Of a DNA stretch of 64,000 bases, positions 25,151-33,700 are shown piece by piece. Under the pieces are notes generated by a model. It saw nothing but the letters and a program-made list of their open reading frames with translations, was not told the origin of the DNA and did no database searches. The stretch covers positions 62,001 to 126,000 of the forward strand of contig CAMAUX010000008.1 of NCBI GenBank assembly GCA_945861435.1, in the 5' to 3' direction. The stretch comes from Chthoniobacter flavus. Its GTDB lineage: Bacteria; Verrucomicrobiota; Verrucomicrobiia; Chthoniobacterales; Chthoniobacteraceae. A program made the position numbers and the translations under genes. How positions within the stretch are numbered: the stretch's first letter is position 1; each line of letters starts with the position of its first letter.

Positions 25151-26374
25151 ATGAAAAAGAAACCCCTCAATATCGGCATCATCGGCTACGGCTTCATGGG
25201 TCGCACCCACGCCAACGCCTTCCGCAAGGTGAGCAACTTCTTCGAGTCCGGCCATGTGCCCGTGCTCAAGGCCGCCTGCGGACGTGACCAAGGCAAGCTC
25301 AAGGCGTACGCGGAAAAGTGGGGGTGGGAGAGTGTGGAGACGGACTGGCGCGCGATCATCAACCGCAGCGACATCGACGTCGTCGACATCTGCACGCCGA
25401 ACGATTCGCATGCCGAGATCGCGATTGCGGCCGCCAAGGCCGGCAAGATGGTGATGTGCGAGAAGCCCCTCTCCCTCGACGGCCCTCAGGGCGAGGAGAT
25501 GGTGCGCGAGATCGAGAAGGCCGGCGTGGCCAACATGGTGTGGTACAATTACCGCCGCGTCCCGGCCGTGACCCTCGCCAAGCAGATCATCGAGTCCGGG
25601 AAGCTGGGCCGTATCTTTCATTACCGCGCCAAGTTCCTCCAGGACTGGACCATCAACGCCGACCTGCCGCAGGGCGGCGCGGGGCTGTGGCGTCTGGACG
25701 CAGCGGCGGCGGGCAGCGGCGTGACGGGCGATCTGCTCGCGCATTGCATCGACACCGCGCTGTGGCTCAACGGGAGCATCGACACGGTGGGTGCGATGAC
25801 TGAGACGTTCGTGAAGGCTCGCAAGCACAACCTCACCGGCAAGGTGGAGAAGGTGAAGATCGACGATGCGTGCGCCTTCCTCGCCCGGTTCAAGAACGGG
25901 TCGCTGGCCACCTTCGAATCCACGCGGTATGCGCGCGGGCACAAGGCGCTCTACACCTTCGAGATCAACGGGGAGAACGCGTCCATCGCATGGGATCTCC
26001 ATGACCTCCACCGCCTGCAGTATTTTGACTACAGCGACGAGGGCCGGGTGCGCGGATGGCGCTCGATCCATGTGACTGACAGCGACCATCCCTACATGGG
26101 CAACTGGTGGGTGCCGGGTCTCCAGATTGGTTACGAGCACAGCTTTGTGCATCAGGTGGCCGACTTCCTCCAAGGGCTCGACACCGGCACTTTTGCTGCG
26201 CCGACCTTCCGTGATGCTCTGGAGACGCAGTATGTCTGCGACGCTGTGCTGGCTTCCGCGAAGGAGGGCCTCTGGAAGAAGGTCCCGACGCTCAAGGCGG
26301 CCAAGGCTGGCAAGGCTGGCAAGGCTGCGAAAGTGGCTAAGCAGCCCGCGGCCGCTAAGGCGAAGAAGCGTTAG
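25151..26374 (+). CDS. Gfo/Idh/MocA-family oxidoreductase with Lys/Ala-rich tail
   Basis: A 407-residue NAD(P)-dependent dehydrogenase. The Rossmann motif [17 protein letters not shown] is at about 8-24, [14 protein letters not shown] at about 78-91 and the active-site [10 protein letters not shown] (EKP) at about 101-110. The alpha/beta substrate domain contains [17 protein letters not shown] with the catalytic Asp/His pair. The last 30 residues are an unusual run of Lys, Ala and Gly ([18 protein letters not shown] and on), outside the enzyme fold and histone-H1-like in composition. It likely acts with the upstream isomerase. A bidirectional terminator lies 45 bases after the stop. Confidence 0.92.
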   Translation: MKKKPLNIGIIGYGFMGRTHANAFRKVSNFFESGHVPVLKAACGRDQGKLKAYAEKWGWESVETDWRAIINRSDIDVVDICTPNDSHAEIAIAAAKAGKMVMCEKPLSLDGPQGEEMVREIEKAGVANMVWYNYRRVPAVTLAKQIIESGKLGRIFHYRAKFLQDWTINADLPQGGAGLWRLDAAAAGSGVTGDLLAHCIDTALWLNGSIDTVGAMTETFVKARKHNLTGKVEKVKIDDACAFLARFKNGSLATFESTRYARGHKALYTFEINGENASIAWDLHDLHRLQYFDYSDEGRVRGWRSIHVTDSDHPYMGNWWVPGLQIGYEHSFVHQVADFLQGLDTGTFAAPTFRDALETQYVCDAVLASAKEGLWKKVPTLKAAKAGKAGKAAKVAKQPAAAKAKKR

Positions 26375-26418
26375 GCTTCCGAGTCCGCCCCTTCTGATCT
26401 GGGGCGAATCTTAAAATC

Positions 26419-26450
26419 AAAAGGCCGCTCCTGTGAGGGAGCGGCCTTTT
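26419..26450. terminator. Bidirectional rho-independent terminator
   Basis: The arms AAAAGGCCGCTCC and GGAGCGGCCTTTT are perfect complements around a 6-base loop. T runs lie on both exits, so it can serve the oxidoreductase gene on the plus strand and the Cys-rich mini-protein gene on the minus strand. Confidence 0.92.
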
Positions 26451-26498
26451 GAATATGGGGACTGTTTGAATTGGCGGAGGAGAACTTGCGGTCCGAAG

Positions 26499-26678
26499 TT
26501 ATTTCTTCGGATTGCACTTCTCGCACACCTTGCCGTCTTTGACGGCCTTCACGCAGCAGGGATGCGCGCACTCTTTGCCGGCAGCCTTGGCTTTTTCGCA
26601 GCAGGTCTCTGCGAATGCCGGGTTTGCGAGGAGCGCGAACGCAAAAGCGGCCGCGGAGATGAGCTTGGCTAACTTCAT
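26499..26678 (-). CDS. Secreted Cys-rich mini-protein
   Basis: A 59-residue protein with a clear signal peptide (MKLAKLISAAAFAFALLANP, cleavage likely after AFA). The mature part of about 36 residues has seven Cys: ETCCEKAKAAGKECAHPCC, then GKVCEKCNPKK. The pairs CC, C, CC, C-x-x-C plus one His suggest metal binding or disulfides in the periplasm, but I know no function. Its ATG is only 23 bases from the divergent PQQ-like gene, so the promoters must overlap coding sequence. The terminator at 26419-26450 follows its stop, which supports it as a real transcript. Confidence 0.8.
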   Translation of the reverse strand: MKLAKLISAAAFAFALLANPAFAETCCEKAKAAGKECAHPCCVKAVKDGKVCEKCNPKK

Positions 26679-26701
26679 ATGGTGATGTAGTGTACAGTGT
26701 T

Positions 26702-27958
26702 ATGCGCGTTCTGCCAGCCCTGCTTTCCACCGTGCTTTTTCCCGTGCTTTTTCCCGTGCTCACCGTTTGCGCGGGCGATCTCTGGCCGCATTTCCGGGGC
26801 CCTGGCGCTCAGGGGCATACGGACGCCGTGGAGGTCCCCTTGCGTTGGTCCGAACAGGAGCACGTGGTTTGGAAGACGGAGTTGCCGGGGGAGGGATGGT
26901 CGTCGCCCGTGGTTGCCGGCGGACGCGCGTGGATGACCACCGCGCTTGAGGAGGGCAAGCGCTTGCATGCGCTCTGTGTCGATATTCAGACCGGGAAACT
27001 TCTGCACGACGTGGAGGTGTTTACCAACGATGTGGTTGCGCCCAAGCACCGCCGCAATTCCCATGCATCGCCGAGTCCGGTGCTGGAGGGGGGGCTCGTC
27101 TACGTGCATTTCGGCGCGATGGGGACGGCCTGCCTCGATGCCCAGAGTGGCCGCAAACTTTGGGAAAGGCGCGACCTCGTGGTGGACTTCCAGAACGGGG
27201 CGGGTGGTTCCCCGGCGCTGACGCAATCCGCCCTGCTGCTCACGTGCGACGGGATGGACCAGCAGTACGAGGTGGGGCTCGACAAAGCCACGGGCAAGAC
27301 CCTTTGGAAGACTTCGCGTTCGGCTGTGGAGAAGCTTGCAGCAAAGAGCGCCGACCGTCGCAAGGCGTATGGAACTCCGGTGCTGATGACCATCGGTGGC
27401 CGGATGCAGACGGTTTCCACGGCTTCCGAGCGCCTTTACGGGGTGGATCCGGCGACGGGCAGGGAGTTGTGGCATGTGGATTACCCGGGGTTTTCCAATG
27501 TGCCGCTGCCAGTGAGCGACGGCGAGATGCTGTATGTGGCGACGGGCTTCATGAAACCGGAGGTGTGGGGGATCAAGCTTGCCGGTCTTTCTGGTGAATC
27601 GAATGCGAATGTGGTGTGGAAGCAGATCGCCGGTGCGCCCGCGCAAGCCTCGCCGCTTCTTGTCAAAGACCGTCTCTATATTGTGAGCGATGGAGGGATC
27701 GCCTCCTGCCTGAATGCGAAGAGCGGGGAGATCGTTTGGAAGGAGCGGATCGGGAAGGATTTCGCTGCGTCGCCGTTGTTTGCCGCGGGCCGGATCTACT
27801 TCTTTGACTGCGATGGAAACACGGTGGTGGTGGAGCCAGGCGACCAGTTCAAGGAGATTGCGCGCAACAAGTTGGAATCGGGTTTCATGGCGAGTCCGGC
27901 AGTGGTTGGGAAGGCTCTGATCCTGCGTACGAAGACGCACCTCTACCGGATCGAGTAG
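26702..27958 (+). CDS. Secreted PQQ-like beta-propeller protein
   Basis: A 418-residue exported propeller. The signal sequence includes a repeated LFPV (VLFPVLFPVL), produced by a 12-bp tandem repeat at 26730-26760. The mature start DLWPHFRGPGAQGH is the WPxFRGP opening typical of planctomycete and verrucomicrobial PQQ-like proteins. Blades show the A-x-D/W motifs, for example CLDAQSGRKLWERRD, VDPATGRELWHVDY and CLNAKSGEIVWKERIG. These proteins mostly lack bound PQQ and may act as scaffolds or dehydrogenases; function is unknown here. The ATG at 26702 starts the signal sequence; a GTG at 26690 is possible. Confidence 0.88.
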   Translation: MRVLPALLSTVLFPVLFPVLTVCAGDLWPHFRGPGAQGHTDAVEVPLRWSEQEHVVWKTELPGEGWSSPVVAGGRAWMTTALEEGKRLHALCVDIQTGKLLHDVEVFTNDVVAPKHRRNSHASPSPVLEGGLVYVHFGAMGTACLDAQSGRKLWERRDLVVDFQNGAGGSPALTQSALLLTCDGMDQQYEVGLDKATGKTLWKTSRSAVEKLAAKSADRRKAYGTPVLMTIGGRMQTVSTASERLYGVDPATGRELWHVDYPGFSNVPLPVSDGEMLYVATGFMKPEVWGIKLAGLSGESNANVVWKQIAGAPAQASPLLVKDRLYIVSDGGIASCLNAKSGEIVWKERIGKDFAASPLFAAGRIYFFDCDGNTVVVEPGDQFKEIARNKLESGFMASPAVVGKALILRTKTHLYRIE

Positions 27959-27978
27959 TCGGCGTCCGGCTTTGCCCC

Positions 27979-28305
27979 ATGGAGGATCCGAGCGAGTCGA
28001 TTGCCAGGCAGATGGCTGCGGACCTCGCCGAAATCGAGCGGGTGTTCATGCCCTTCGGCAAGTTTGGGCCGGAGCACTTTCCGCCAGCCGGTGTGCCGAT
28101 TTTCGATCTGCCGGTGGAATATCTGGCGTGGTTCGCGGCGAAGGGTGCCTTTCCCAAGGGACGCTTGGGGGAGTTGCTCCGGATGGTGCACCAGATGAAG
28201 GTGGATGGAGCGGACTTCGCATTCGATGCGATGCGGCAGCGGCGCGGGGGGCGGACCCGGTTGCGGCCTGAGCGTGAGCGGTTGCATTTCCGCTTCGACT
28301 CCTGA
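27979..28305 (+). CDS. DUF3820-family small protein
   Basis: A 108-residue cytoplasmic protein. It contains the family's pattern: VFMPFGKFGPEHF, a short loop, PIFDLPVEYLAWFAAKGAFP and GRLGELLRMVHQMKVDG. Relatives elsewhere are annotated as quorum-regulated virulence factors or nuclease-associated domains without firm evidence. It begins 20 bases after the propeller gene and may share its transcript. Confidence 0.82.
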   Translation: MEDPSESIARQMAADLAEIERVFMPFGKFGPEHFPPAGVPIFDLPVEYLAWFAAKGAFPKGRLGELLRMVHQMKVDGADFAFDAMRQRRGGRTRLRPERERLHFRFDS

Positions 28306-28412
28306 GTGGGGGGTGCTGCGGTGAGGGGTGAGGACGCTGAGGGAAGCCCTTCAGCGCGTGTTTCCGGCCGCGCATCCCCCCATGAGTTCCCGCGTGGCTG
28401 GGGGTGGAAAAG

Positions 28413-28451
28413 GCGAAGGCCAGGCTGCAATAAATGCGGCCTGGCCTTCGC
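28413..28451 (-). terminator. Rho-independent terminator for the small lipoprotein gene
   Basis: A 13-bp perfect stem GCGAAGGCCAGGC/GCCTGGCCTTCGC around a 13-base loop. On the minus strand it is followed by CTTTTCC, about 30 bases after the stop of the small lipoprotein gene. Confidence 0.8.
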
Positions 28452-28482
28452 AATAGTTGCTCCCGCAAAGGGGAGCGGTCGG

Positions 28483-28593
28483 TTACTTCTTGTAGCCGGT
28501 CGCTGCCTTGGACGGAGCCGGGGTGGGCTGGGACTTGGCGCAAGCGCTGACGAAGAGCGCGGCGATAGCCAGCGCGATGATGGAGTATTTCAT
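28483..28593 (-). CDS. Very small lipoprotein
   Basis: A 36-residue frame reading MKYSIIALAIAALFVSACAK and then SQPTPAPSKAATGYKK. The h-region followed by VSAC is a lipobox, so a mature lipoprotein of about 19 residues starting at Cys is predicted, with a Pro/Lys-rich tail. It resembles entericidin-like mini-lipoproteins in size only. A strong terminator follows on the same strand. No function is known. Confidence 0.7.
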   Translation of the reverse strand: MKYSIIALAIAALFVSACAKSQPTPAPSKAATGYKK

Positions 28594-28664
28594 GGGGGCA
28601 AGGTTGTGCCGGAAGCATCTCCGGGACACAACGCTTTTTTGCGGATCAAACTGTGTTGAGCAGT

Positions 28665-29111
28665 TTATGTGAGTATCTCGACAGGGCAGCCGGGTGACAC
28701 GCGTTCAAACAGATCAATCACATCACTGTTGCCCATGCGGATGCATCCCATGCTCGCCGGGGTTCCCAAGGCGCCCTCGGCGTTGGTCCCGTGGATGTAG
28801 ATGTAGCGTTCCCGGGTGTTGGCATTTTCTCCTTCAAGCCCCTCCAACCACAGGATCCGGGTTTGCACATGGTCGTGGAGATCAGCCTCGGTGCCGCAGC
28901 GTCCCGTGGGCTGGCGGCTGATGAAGATTTCGCCGGCGGGGGCGCCATCGCCGATCATCTCAGCGATGCAGAAGCGGCCGGTGGGTGTCTTGTTGCTACC
29001 TGGTTCAAAGCCGAGACCGAAGCGCGAGGTGGACACGACGTAGCGGCGCATGAGCGTCTCGTCCTCGAGGAGGTCGAGGGTTTGGGAGGGGACGTGGATG
29101 CGGATTTGCAT
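28665..29111 (-). CDS. L,D-transpeptidase (YkuD domain), no signal peptide
   Basis: A 148-residue YkuD-domain protein. The catalytic signature is complete: HGTN at 107-110 and TPASMGCIRMGNSDV with the nucleophile Cys at 123. The family crosslinks peptidoglycan or attaches lipoproteins to it from the periplasm. The predicted start (MQIRIHVPSQTLDLL) goes straight into the domain's first strand and has no signal peptide or membrane span, so export would need another route or an upstream start; I see no suitable upstream signal sequence within the 35 bases before asd. Confidence 0.88.
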   Translation of the reverse strand: MQIRIHVPSQTLDLLEDETLMRRYVVSTSRFGLGFEPGSNKTPTGRFCIAEMIGDGAPAGEIFISRQPTGRCGTEADLHDHVQTRILWLEGLEGENANTRERYIYIHGTNAEGALGTPASMGCIRMGNSDVIDLFERVSPGCPVEILT

Positions 29112-29125
29112 TAGGAAAGGACTCT

Positions 29126-29131
29126 TATAAA
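29126..29131 (+). promoter_or_regulatory. Possible -10 box of asd
   Basis: TATAAA lies 15 bases before the asd ATG inside a 35-base divergent gap, so the transcript would have almost no leader. No good -35 box is seen at the usual spacing. Weak. Confidence 0.3.
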
Positions 29132-29146
29132 GTTCGCCCCCTTTTT

Positions 29147-30145
29147 ATGAGCAGAAACTTGCATGTTGCCATTGTCGGAGCCACGGGGGCGGTGGGTGTG
29201 GAGATGATCAAGACCTTGGAGAAGCGGAAGTTTCCCGTGGGTCGACTCACGCTGCTGGCCTCTGCGAAGTCAGCGGGCAGGAGGCTTACTTTTGCCGGTG
29301 GGGAGGTGGAGATTCAGGAGTTGCGGGAGGATTCTTTTGCCGGGGTGGACGTGGCGCTTTTCAGCGCGGGAGGCGGGATTTCCAAGAAGTTTGCCCCGTT
29401 CGCTGTGCAAGCGGGGGCGGTGGTGATTGATAATTCGAGTGCGTTCCGCATGGACGAGCAGGTGCCGTTGGTGGTGCCGGAGGTCAACGCGGGCGACGTG
29501 CGGCGCGGGGCCGGGATCATCGCGAATCCGAACTGCACGACAGCGATCACGCTCATGGCGCTGTATCCGTTGCATCAGGCGTTTGGAGTGAAGCGTGTGT
29601 TTGCCTCGAGTTACCAGGCCGTGAGTGGCACGGGGGCTCAAGCTATCGAAGAATTGCGTGCACAGGTGGCGGCAATTGCGGCGGGTCAACCCGTGCAGAA
29701 AACGGTGTACCCGCACCAGATCGCCTTCAACGTGCTGCCCCACGTCGACACGTTTTTGGAGAGCGGTTACACGCGCGAGGAGATGAAGATGCAGAACGAG
29801 GGGCGGCGCATCATGCACCATCCTAGTTTCAAAGCCTCGGTGACTTGCGTGCGCGTGCCGGTGTACCGCGCGCACAGCGTTGCGGTGAGTGCCGAGTTCG
29901 AGCGCCCCGTGTGCCTCCAGACAGCGCGTGAAGTGCTTTCCAAGGCTCCCGGATTGGACGTGGTCGACGATCCTGCGAACTGCCGTTACCCGCTCCCTCT
30001 GGATTGCGCGGAGAAGGACAACTGCCAGGTCGGGCGTCTGCGTCTGGATTGCGCGCTCGACAACGGGTTGTCCTTTTGGGTGGCGGGCGACCAGTTGCTC
30101 AAAGGGGCGGCACTCAACGCGGTGCAGATCGCTGAGTTGCTCTGA
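29147..30145 (+). CDS. asd: Aspartate-semialdehyde dehydrogenase
   Basis: A 332-residue enzyme that reduces aspartyl phosphate to aspartate semialdehyde, the branch point to lysine/diaminopimelate, threonine and methionine. The NADP-binding motif is VAIVGATGAVGVEM at about 7-20, the catalytic Cys is at about 130 in NPNCTTAI, and the later motifs SSYQAVSGTGAQA and RVPVYRAHS supply the Gln and His. Length is normal for the family. It supplies precursor for the cell wall; the adjacent divergent gene is a peptidoglycan transpeptidase. Confidence 0.96.
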   Translation: MSRNLHVAIVGATGAVGVEMIKTLEKRKFPVGRLTLLASAKSAGRRLTFAGGEVEIQELREDSFAGVDVALFSAGGGISKKFAPFAVQAGAVVIDNSSAFRMDEQVPLVVPEVNAGDVRRGAGIIANPNCTTAITLMALYPLHQAFGVKRVFASSYQAVSGTGAQAIEELRAQVAAIAAGQPVQKTVYPHQIAFNVLPHVDTFLESGYTREEMKMQNEGRRIMHHPSFKASVTCVRVPVYRAHSVAVSAEFERPVCLQTAREVLSKAPGLDVVDDPANCRYPLPLDCAEKDNCQVGRLRLDCALDNGLSFWVAGDQLLKGAALNAVQIAELL

Positions 30146-30211
30146 GACTCGGGTTCGCTGGAACGGCTGTTGGTCCTGTAGTCCTGCAACCCGGCAAAGC
30201 CCGGGAACCCT

Positions 30212-30877
30212 TCAGTCGAGGCCGCTGACGAGGAACACGATCTCCCCTTTGACCGTCCGTGCGCTGTAGTGCGCGAGGAGTTCGGCGGCGGTGCCGCGGC
30301 GGTATTCTTCGAACGCCTTGGTGAGTTCGCGCGCGACGCAGAGCGGGCGTTCGGGAAGATGGATCGCGCAACATTCCAGAGTCTTCACCAAGCGATAGGG
30401 GGATTCGAAGTAGATGGAGGTTTCCTCGCGATCTCGCGCGGCGAGCATTTCGCGTTCGCGTTGTCCGCTCTTGGTGGGGAGGAAGCCTCCGAAACGGAAG
30501 CGGTCGGCGGGAAAGCCGGATCCGATGAGGGCGGTGAGGACTGCCGAGGGGCCGGGGAGGATGGTGTAGGGGATGCCGCGCTGCTGGCAGGCCCTAAGGA
30601 GGCGGTGTCCGGGGTCGGAGATGCCGGGCATGCCGGCATCGGTGACGATGGCGATTTTGTGGCCCGCCTCCAGACGTGCGAGGAGCTCCTCGGTGCGGCG
30701 CGCTTCGTTGTGCTCGTGGTAGCTGATCAGCGGACGGTGGATTCCGTGGTGCTGGAGGAGGTGACCCGAGTGGCGTGTGTCTTCGGCGGCGATCAGATCC
30801 GCCTCGCGCAGGACTTCCATGGCGCGCAGGGTGAAGTCTGCGCGGTTGCCGATGGGCGTGGGGACGAGGAAGAGCAC
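30212..30877 (-). CDS. rsmI: 16S rRNA (cytidine(1402)-2'-O)-methyltransferase RsmI
   Basis: A 221-residue SAM-dependent enzyme. The family markers are VPTPIGNRADFTLRA at the N-terminus, AAEDTRHSGHLL, VTDAGMPGISDPG (the DAGMPxISDPG signature) and YFESPYRLVKTL. It methylates the ribose of C1402 in the decoding centre with RsmH. The protein ends at EIVFLVSGLD, so it lacks the roughly 50-residue C-terminal extension of the E. coli enzyme while keeping the whole catalytic domain. Confidence 0.94.
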   Translation of the reverse strand: MLFLVPTPIGNRADFTLRAMEVLREADLIAAEDTRHSGHLLQHHGIHRPLISYHEHNEARRTEELLARLEAGHKIAIVTDAGMPGISDPGHRLLRACQQRGIPYTILPGPSAVLTALIGSGFPADRFRFGGFLPTKSGQREREMLAARDREETSIYFESPYRLVKTLECCAIHLPERPLCVARELTKAFEEYRRGTAAELLAHYSARTVKGEIVFLVSGLD

Positions 30878-30928
30878 GCGGTCTGGTGAGGCGCTGCGGG
30901 GGACGGGTGAAGGGTTCGAGGGCGGGGA

Positions 30929-31462
30929 TTACCAGCCTTCGGTGAGCAGGCTCACCCCGCGTCCGGCGACATCTTCCACTGCGGTGGGGATGGTCTGGCG
31001 CTCGGTGTTGTTCACATCAGTGGCGATGATGCTGCGCCCGTCGGTGGCGAAGAAATTGGTGCTGCCGTAGATGGTCTGCAGCACGAGTGGACGGCCTGTG
31101 CGGCGGTTGTAGAGTTGGAGGCGGACTTCCATGTGCAGCACATACTCGCGCGCCTGAAGGACGTTGCCACGCACGGAGCGCGCCGGTTCGCGAGTGATCC
31201 GCATCAGGGTTCCCTCAAGGATAGCGTCCGCGTGGGATTCATCCGTGATCTTGTAGGTGCCATCGCGCTGCAACTGCCGGATGAAGCTGTTGGCGAGCAG
31301 GGTCTCGACGCGCGGTTCAAGCGTGTCGTTCTTGAAGTTCTGCACGCAGATCGTGTGCACGTCTGCGAGTGCAGCGGGCTTCACCGGTCCAATATGATAA
31401 CCCGCGCAGCCGAGGCAGAGGGCGGAGAGAGCAGCAACGAGCAGCAGGCGAAGGAGGCGCAT
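30929..31462 (-). CDS. lptE: LPS-assembly lipoprotein LptE-like
   Basis: A 177-residue outer-membrane lipoprotein. The signal MRLLRLLLVAALSALCLGC ends in the lipobox LCLGC, followed by AGYHIGPVKP. The body, with VHTICVQNFKNDTLEPRVET and HADAILEGTLMRI, is the LptE layout: a strand-helix start with FxN-T, then a GxVxxI strand. LptE plugs the LptD barrel for lipopolysaccharide delivery. It is 12 bases downstream of the TPR gene, so the pair is an envelope-assembly operon. LptD is not in the window. Confidence 0.78.
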   Translation of the reverse strand: MRLLRLLLVAALSALCLGCAGYHIGPVKPAALADVHTICVQNFKNDTLEPRVETLLANSFIRQLQRDGTYKITDESHADAILEGTLMRITREPARSVRGNVLQAREYVLHMEVRLQLYNRRTGRPLVLQTIYGSTNFFATDGRSIIATDVNNTERQTIPTAVEDVAGRGVSLLTEGW

Positions 31463-31474
31463 CGATTCGGGAAT

Positions 31475-32689
31475 CTATTCGGGCGGTTTCGGGAGGGCGG
31501 GGTCCGGAGCGAGCGCCTCAGGCAGTGAGGGTTCGGTCACTGGTCCCATCTTCTGTGGGGAGTTGCGCAGGGCGGGACGGTTGGATGGGGCCGTCTCAGT
31601 GTCGATGGCGGTGGCGTTGGGCCCGACGTAGTCCGGGCGCGAGGCGGTGTTGACGCGTGCCTGCATCTTGCGGCGGGTTTCGGCGCGGGCGCCGGTTTCG
31701 GTGCGTTCAGGGCCCGGTTGGAGGGCGTCGGCTCCGAATCTGGCTTTGAGTTCGTCGATGCGAGCCTTGGCGAAGGTGGTTTCCGGGCCGGAAGGCTGAA
31801 TTTTGATGACCTCGTTGTAGTAGATGACGGCAGCCTTGTAGCTCTTGGTTTTGTCGTAGAACTTCGCCACATCCAAGGTGCGCCGCACGTCTCCACCGCT
31901 GAGGGTTTGGATGTTTTGGCGGGCCTGCGCGACCTTCTCGCTCTGCGGGTAGCGGTTGACGAACTCCTCGAAGGCGTCCCTTGCCTTGAGGGCCGAAGCG
32001 CGGTCATAGGAGCCCTTCTGGTGCTCAAGGAGGCGCACGTAGCCAATTTGGTAAAGGGCGCTTGCTGCCGCAGGATCGCTCGGATACCGCGAGACGACCG
32101 CTTGGTAGGCGACGAGGGCCTCGGGGTTTTTGCCTTGTTTTTCGAAGGCCTGCCCGCGGTTGAACTGGGCCTGGGGGGCGAGCCTGCTGAAGGGGGCGTT
32201 TTTGACGATGCCCCCGAGCATCTGCTCCGCTCGCTCCATGGAGGCGGAGATGGGTACGCCGAACAATTTGCGCTTCTGCCCTTCAAAAAACAGCATGGCG
32301 ATTTTGTACATGGGCTCGACGGCCGCCTCGAAGTCCTCCCCGCGGGGGTACTTGCTCAGGTAGGTGCTGAAGGCTTCATAGGCCTTTTCGTATTCACCCA
32401 TTTGATCCATCAGCAGGCCCGTCTTCAACTGGGCCTTCGGGGCCACCGCACTGGTGGGATAGCGCTTGAGCAGTGAACGGTACGCCGTCACCGCGGCGCC
32501 GGGGTTCTTCGCCGCTTCCAGCCCCTCCGCCTTTGCCATCAGTTCCGCCGCCGCTTTCTCGGACGGGTTGTTTGGGTCGCCTTCCGCGGTCCAGCCTTCG
32601 CTGGAGCGGTAGACCACTTCCGCATGGCCGACGAGTGGCGCGGCGAAACCGAGCAACCCCATAGTCGAAATCAGGGCGAGCTTCCTCAT
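31475..32689 (-). CDS. BamD-like tetratricopeptide protein
   Basis: A 404-residue periplasmic TPR protein. The signal sequence MRKLALISTMGLLGFAAPLV is followed by repeats of about 34-38 residues, such as AVTAYRSLLKRYPTSAVAPK, KAYEAFSTYLSKYPRGEDF, ALVAYQAVVSRYPSDPAAAS and ARDAFEEFVNRYPQSEKVAQ. The RYP-S-x-x-A helix ends are the pattern of BamD/YbgF/CpoB repeats. BamD proper has about 240 residues and a lipobox; this one has no lipobox and a long disordered Pro/Arg tail. It is therefore called BamD-like rather than bamD. It lies in an operon with the LptE-like gene. Confidence 0.82.
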   Translation of the reverse strand: MRKLALISTMGLLGFAAPLVGHAEVVYRSSEGWTAEGDPNNPSEKAAAELMAKAEGLEAAKNPGAAVTAYRSLLKRYPTSAVAPKAQLKTGLLMDQMGEYEKAYEAFSTYLSKYPRGEDFEAAVEPMYKIAMLFFEGQKRKLFGVPISASMERAEQMLGGIVKNAPFSRLAPQAQFNRGQAFEKQGKNPEALVAYQAVVSRYPSDPAAASALYQIGYVRLLEHQKGSYDRASALKARDAFEEFVNRYPQSEKVAQARQNIQTLSGGDVRRTLDVAKFYDKTKSYKAAVIYYNEVIKIQPSGPETTFAKARIDELKARFGADALQPGPERTETGARAETRRKMQARVNTASRPDYVGPNATAIDTETAPSNRPALRNSPQKMGPVTEPSLPEALAPDPALPKPPE

Positions 32690-32818
32690 GAGTGGCGAGA
32701 CGCTAGCGGTGGGGCATCAGAGCGTCAAGCGAGGTGGGTGGGTTCCCGGGTTGCTCGATCGGGGGGGGCGGCGAGCGTTGCCTCGCTTTCTGGGGACGTT
32801 GTGTGCAGGGTGGGGGGG

Positions 32819-33697
32819 ATGACGAGTTCGCCTGCACACGGTGGCGCCGCCCTGCATCTGGGAACGTGCGCGTGGAGCTTTGAGGACTGGCGCGGCAGCT
32901 TTTACCCTGCGCACCTCGGGCACGGGCGCTGGCTGGAGTTCTACAGCGAGTGTTTCGGGAGCGTCGAAGTCGACTCCACATTCTACGCCGTACCATCGCG
33001 GCACACCACGGAGCACTGGAGGGAAGTGACTCCGCCGGATTTTCTCTTCTCGGTGAAGATGCCGAGGGAGATCACTCACGATCACAAATTGCACGATGCG
33101 CAGACGCTGCTCGCAGGCTTCCTCAAAAGCCTCGAGCCGCTGGGGGAAAAACTGGCCTGCGTCCTCGTGCAACTGCCCCCTTACTTCACCCTCCGGCACG
33201 ATGAACAAATCTTCCGTAATTTTGTGCGTTCACTGCCATCGCATCCCCGCTTCGCCATCGAGTTCCGGGATCCGGCATGGCACCAATCCCGTATCGTGCA
33301 TCTGCTTGAGAAGCACCGGGTCTGCTGGGCATGGCACGATATGAGCGCCCTGAGCCGAGCCACGGAGGGGCCTTTGGACGCCATGCCTCTGACCACGGAT
33401 TTCGTGTATCTGCGCCTGCTCGGGGACATCAAAACCAAGTACGACCAACGCGGCGAGCGGCTCCATCGCTATGCCGGGCTGCAGTGGGACAGGGCGGAGG
33501 GGTTGGATCTTTGGGCGCTGTGCATCGAGCAACGCATGGGGACCGTGGGACGCGTGCTGGCTTACGCAAACAATCATTTCGAGGGGTTCGCTCCGGAGAC
33601 GCTGCGGCGTCTTGGCGAGAGGCTCGGGGTGCCGGTGCGCCTGCCGGAGGGGAGGGCGGATGGGCTTGGGGGAGGGCAGCTGGAATTCTTCCGCTAA
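32819..33697 (+). CDS. DUF72-family protein
   Basis: A 292-residue cytoplasmic TIM-barrel protein of the DUF72 (YecE-like) family. Marks are LHLGTCAWSFEDWRGSFYP at the start, EVDSTFYAVPS, FSVKMPREITHD, LVQLPPYFT, FAIEFRDPAWH and a C-terminal LAYANNHFEGFAP. The function of the family is unknown, although a metal-dependent role has been proposed from the fold. The ATG at 32819 gives the usual N-terminus; upstream in-frame codons run through the oppositely directed TPR gene region. Confidence 0.9.
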   Translation: MTSSPAHGGAALHLGTCAWSFEDWRGSFYPAHLGHGRWLEFYSECFGSVEVDSTFYAVPSRHTTEHWREVTPPDFLFSVKMPREITHDHKLHDAQTLLAGFLKSLEPLGEKLACVLVQLPPYFTLRHDEQIFRNFVRSLPSHPRFAIEFRDPAWHQSRIVHLLEKHRVCWAWHDMSALSRATEGPLDAMPLTTDFVYLRLLGDIKTKYDQRGERLHRYAGLQWDRAEGLDLWALCIEQRMGTVGRVLAYANNHFEGFAPETLRRLGERLGVPVRLPEGRADGLGGGQLEFFR

Positions 33698-33700
33698 AAG

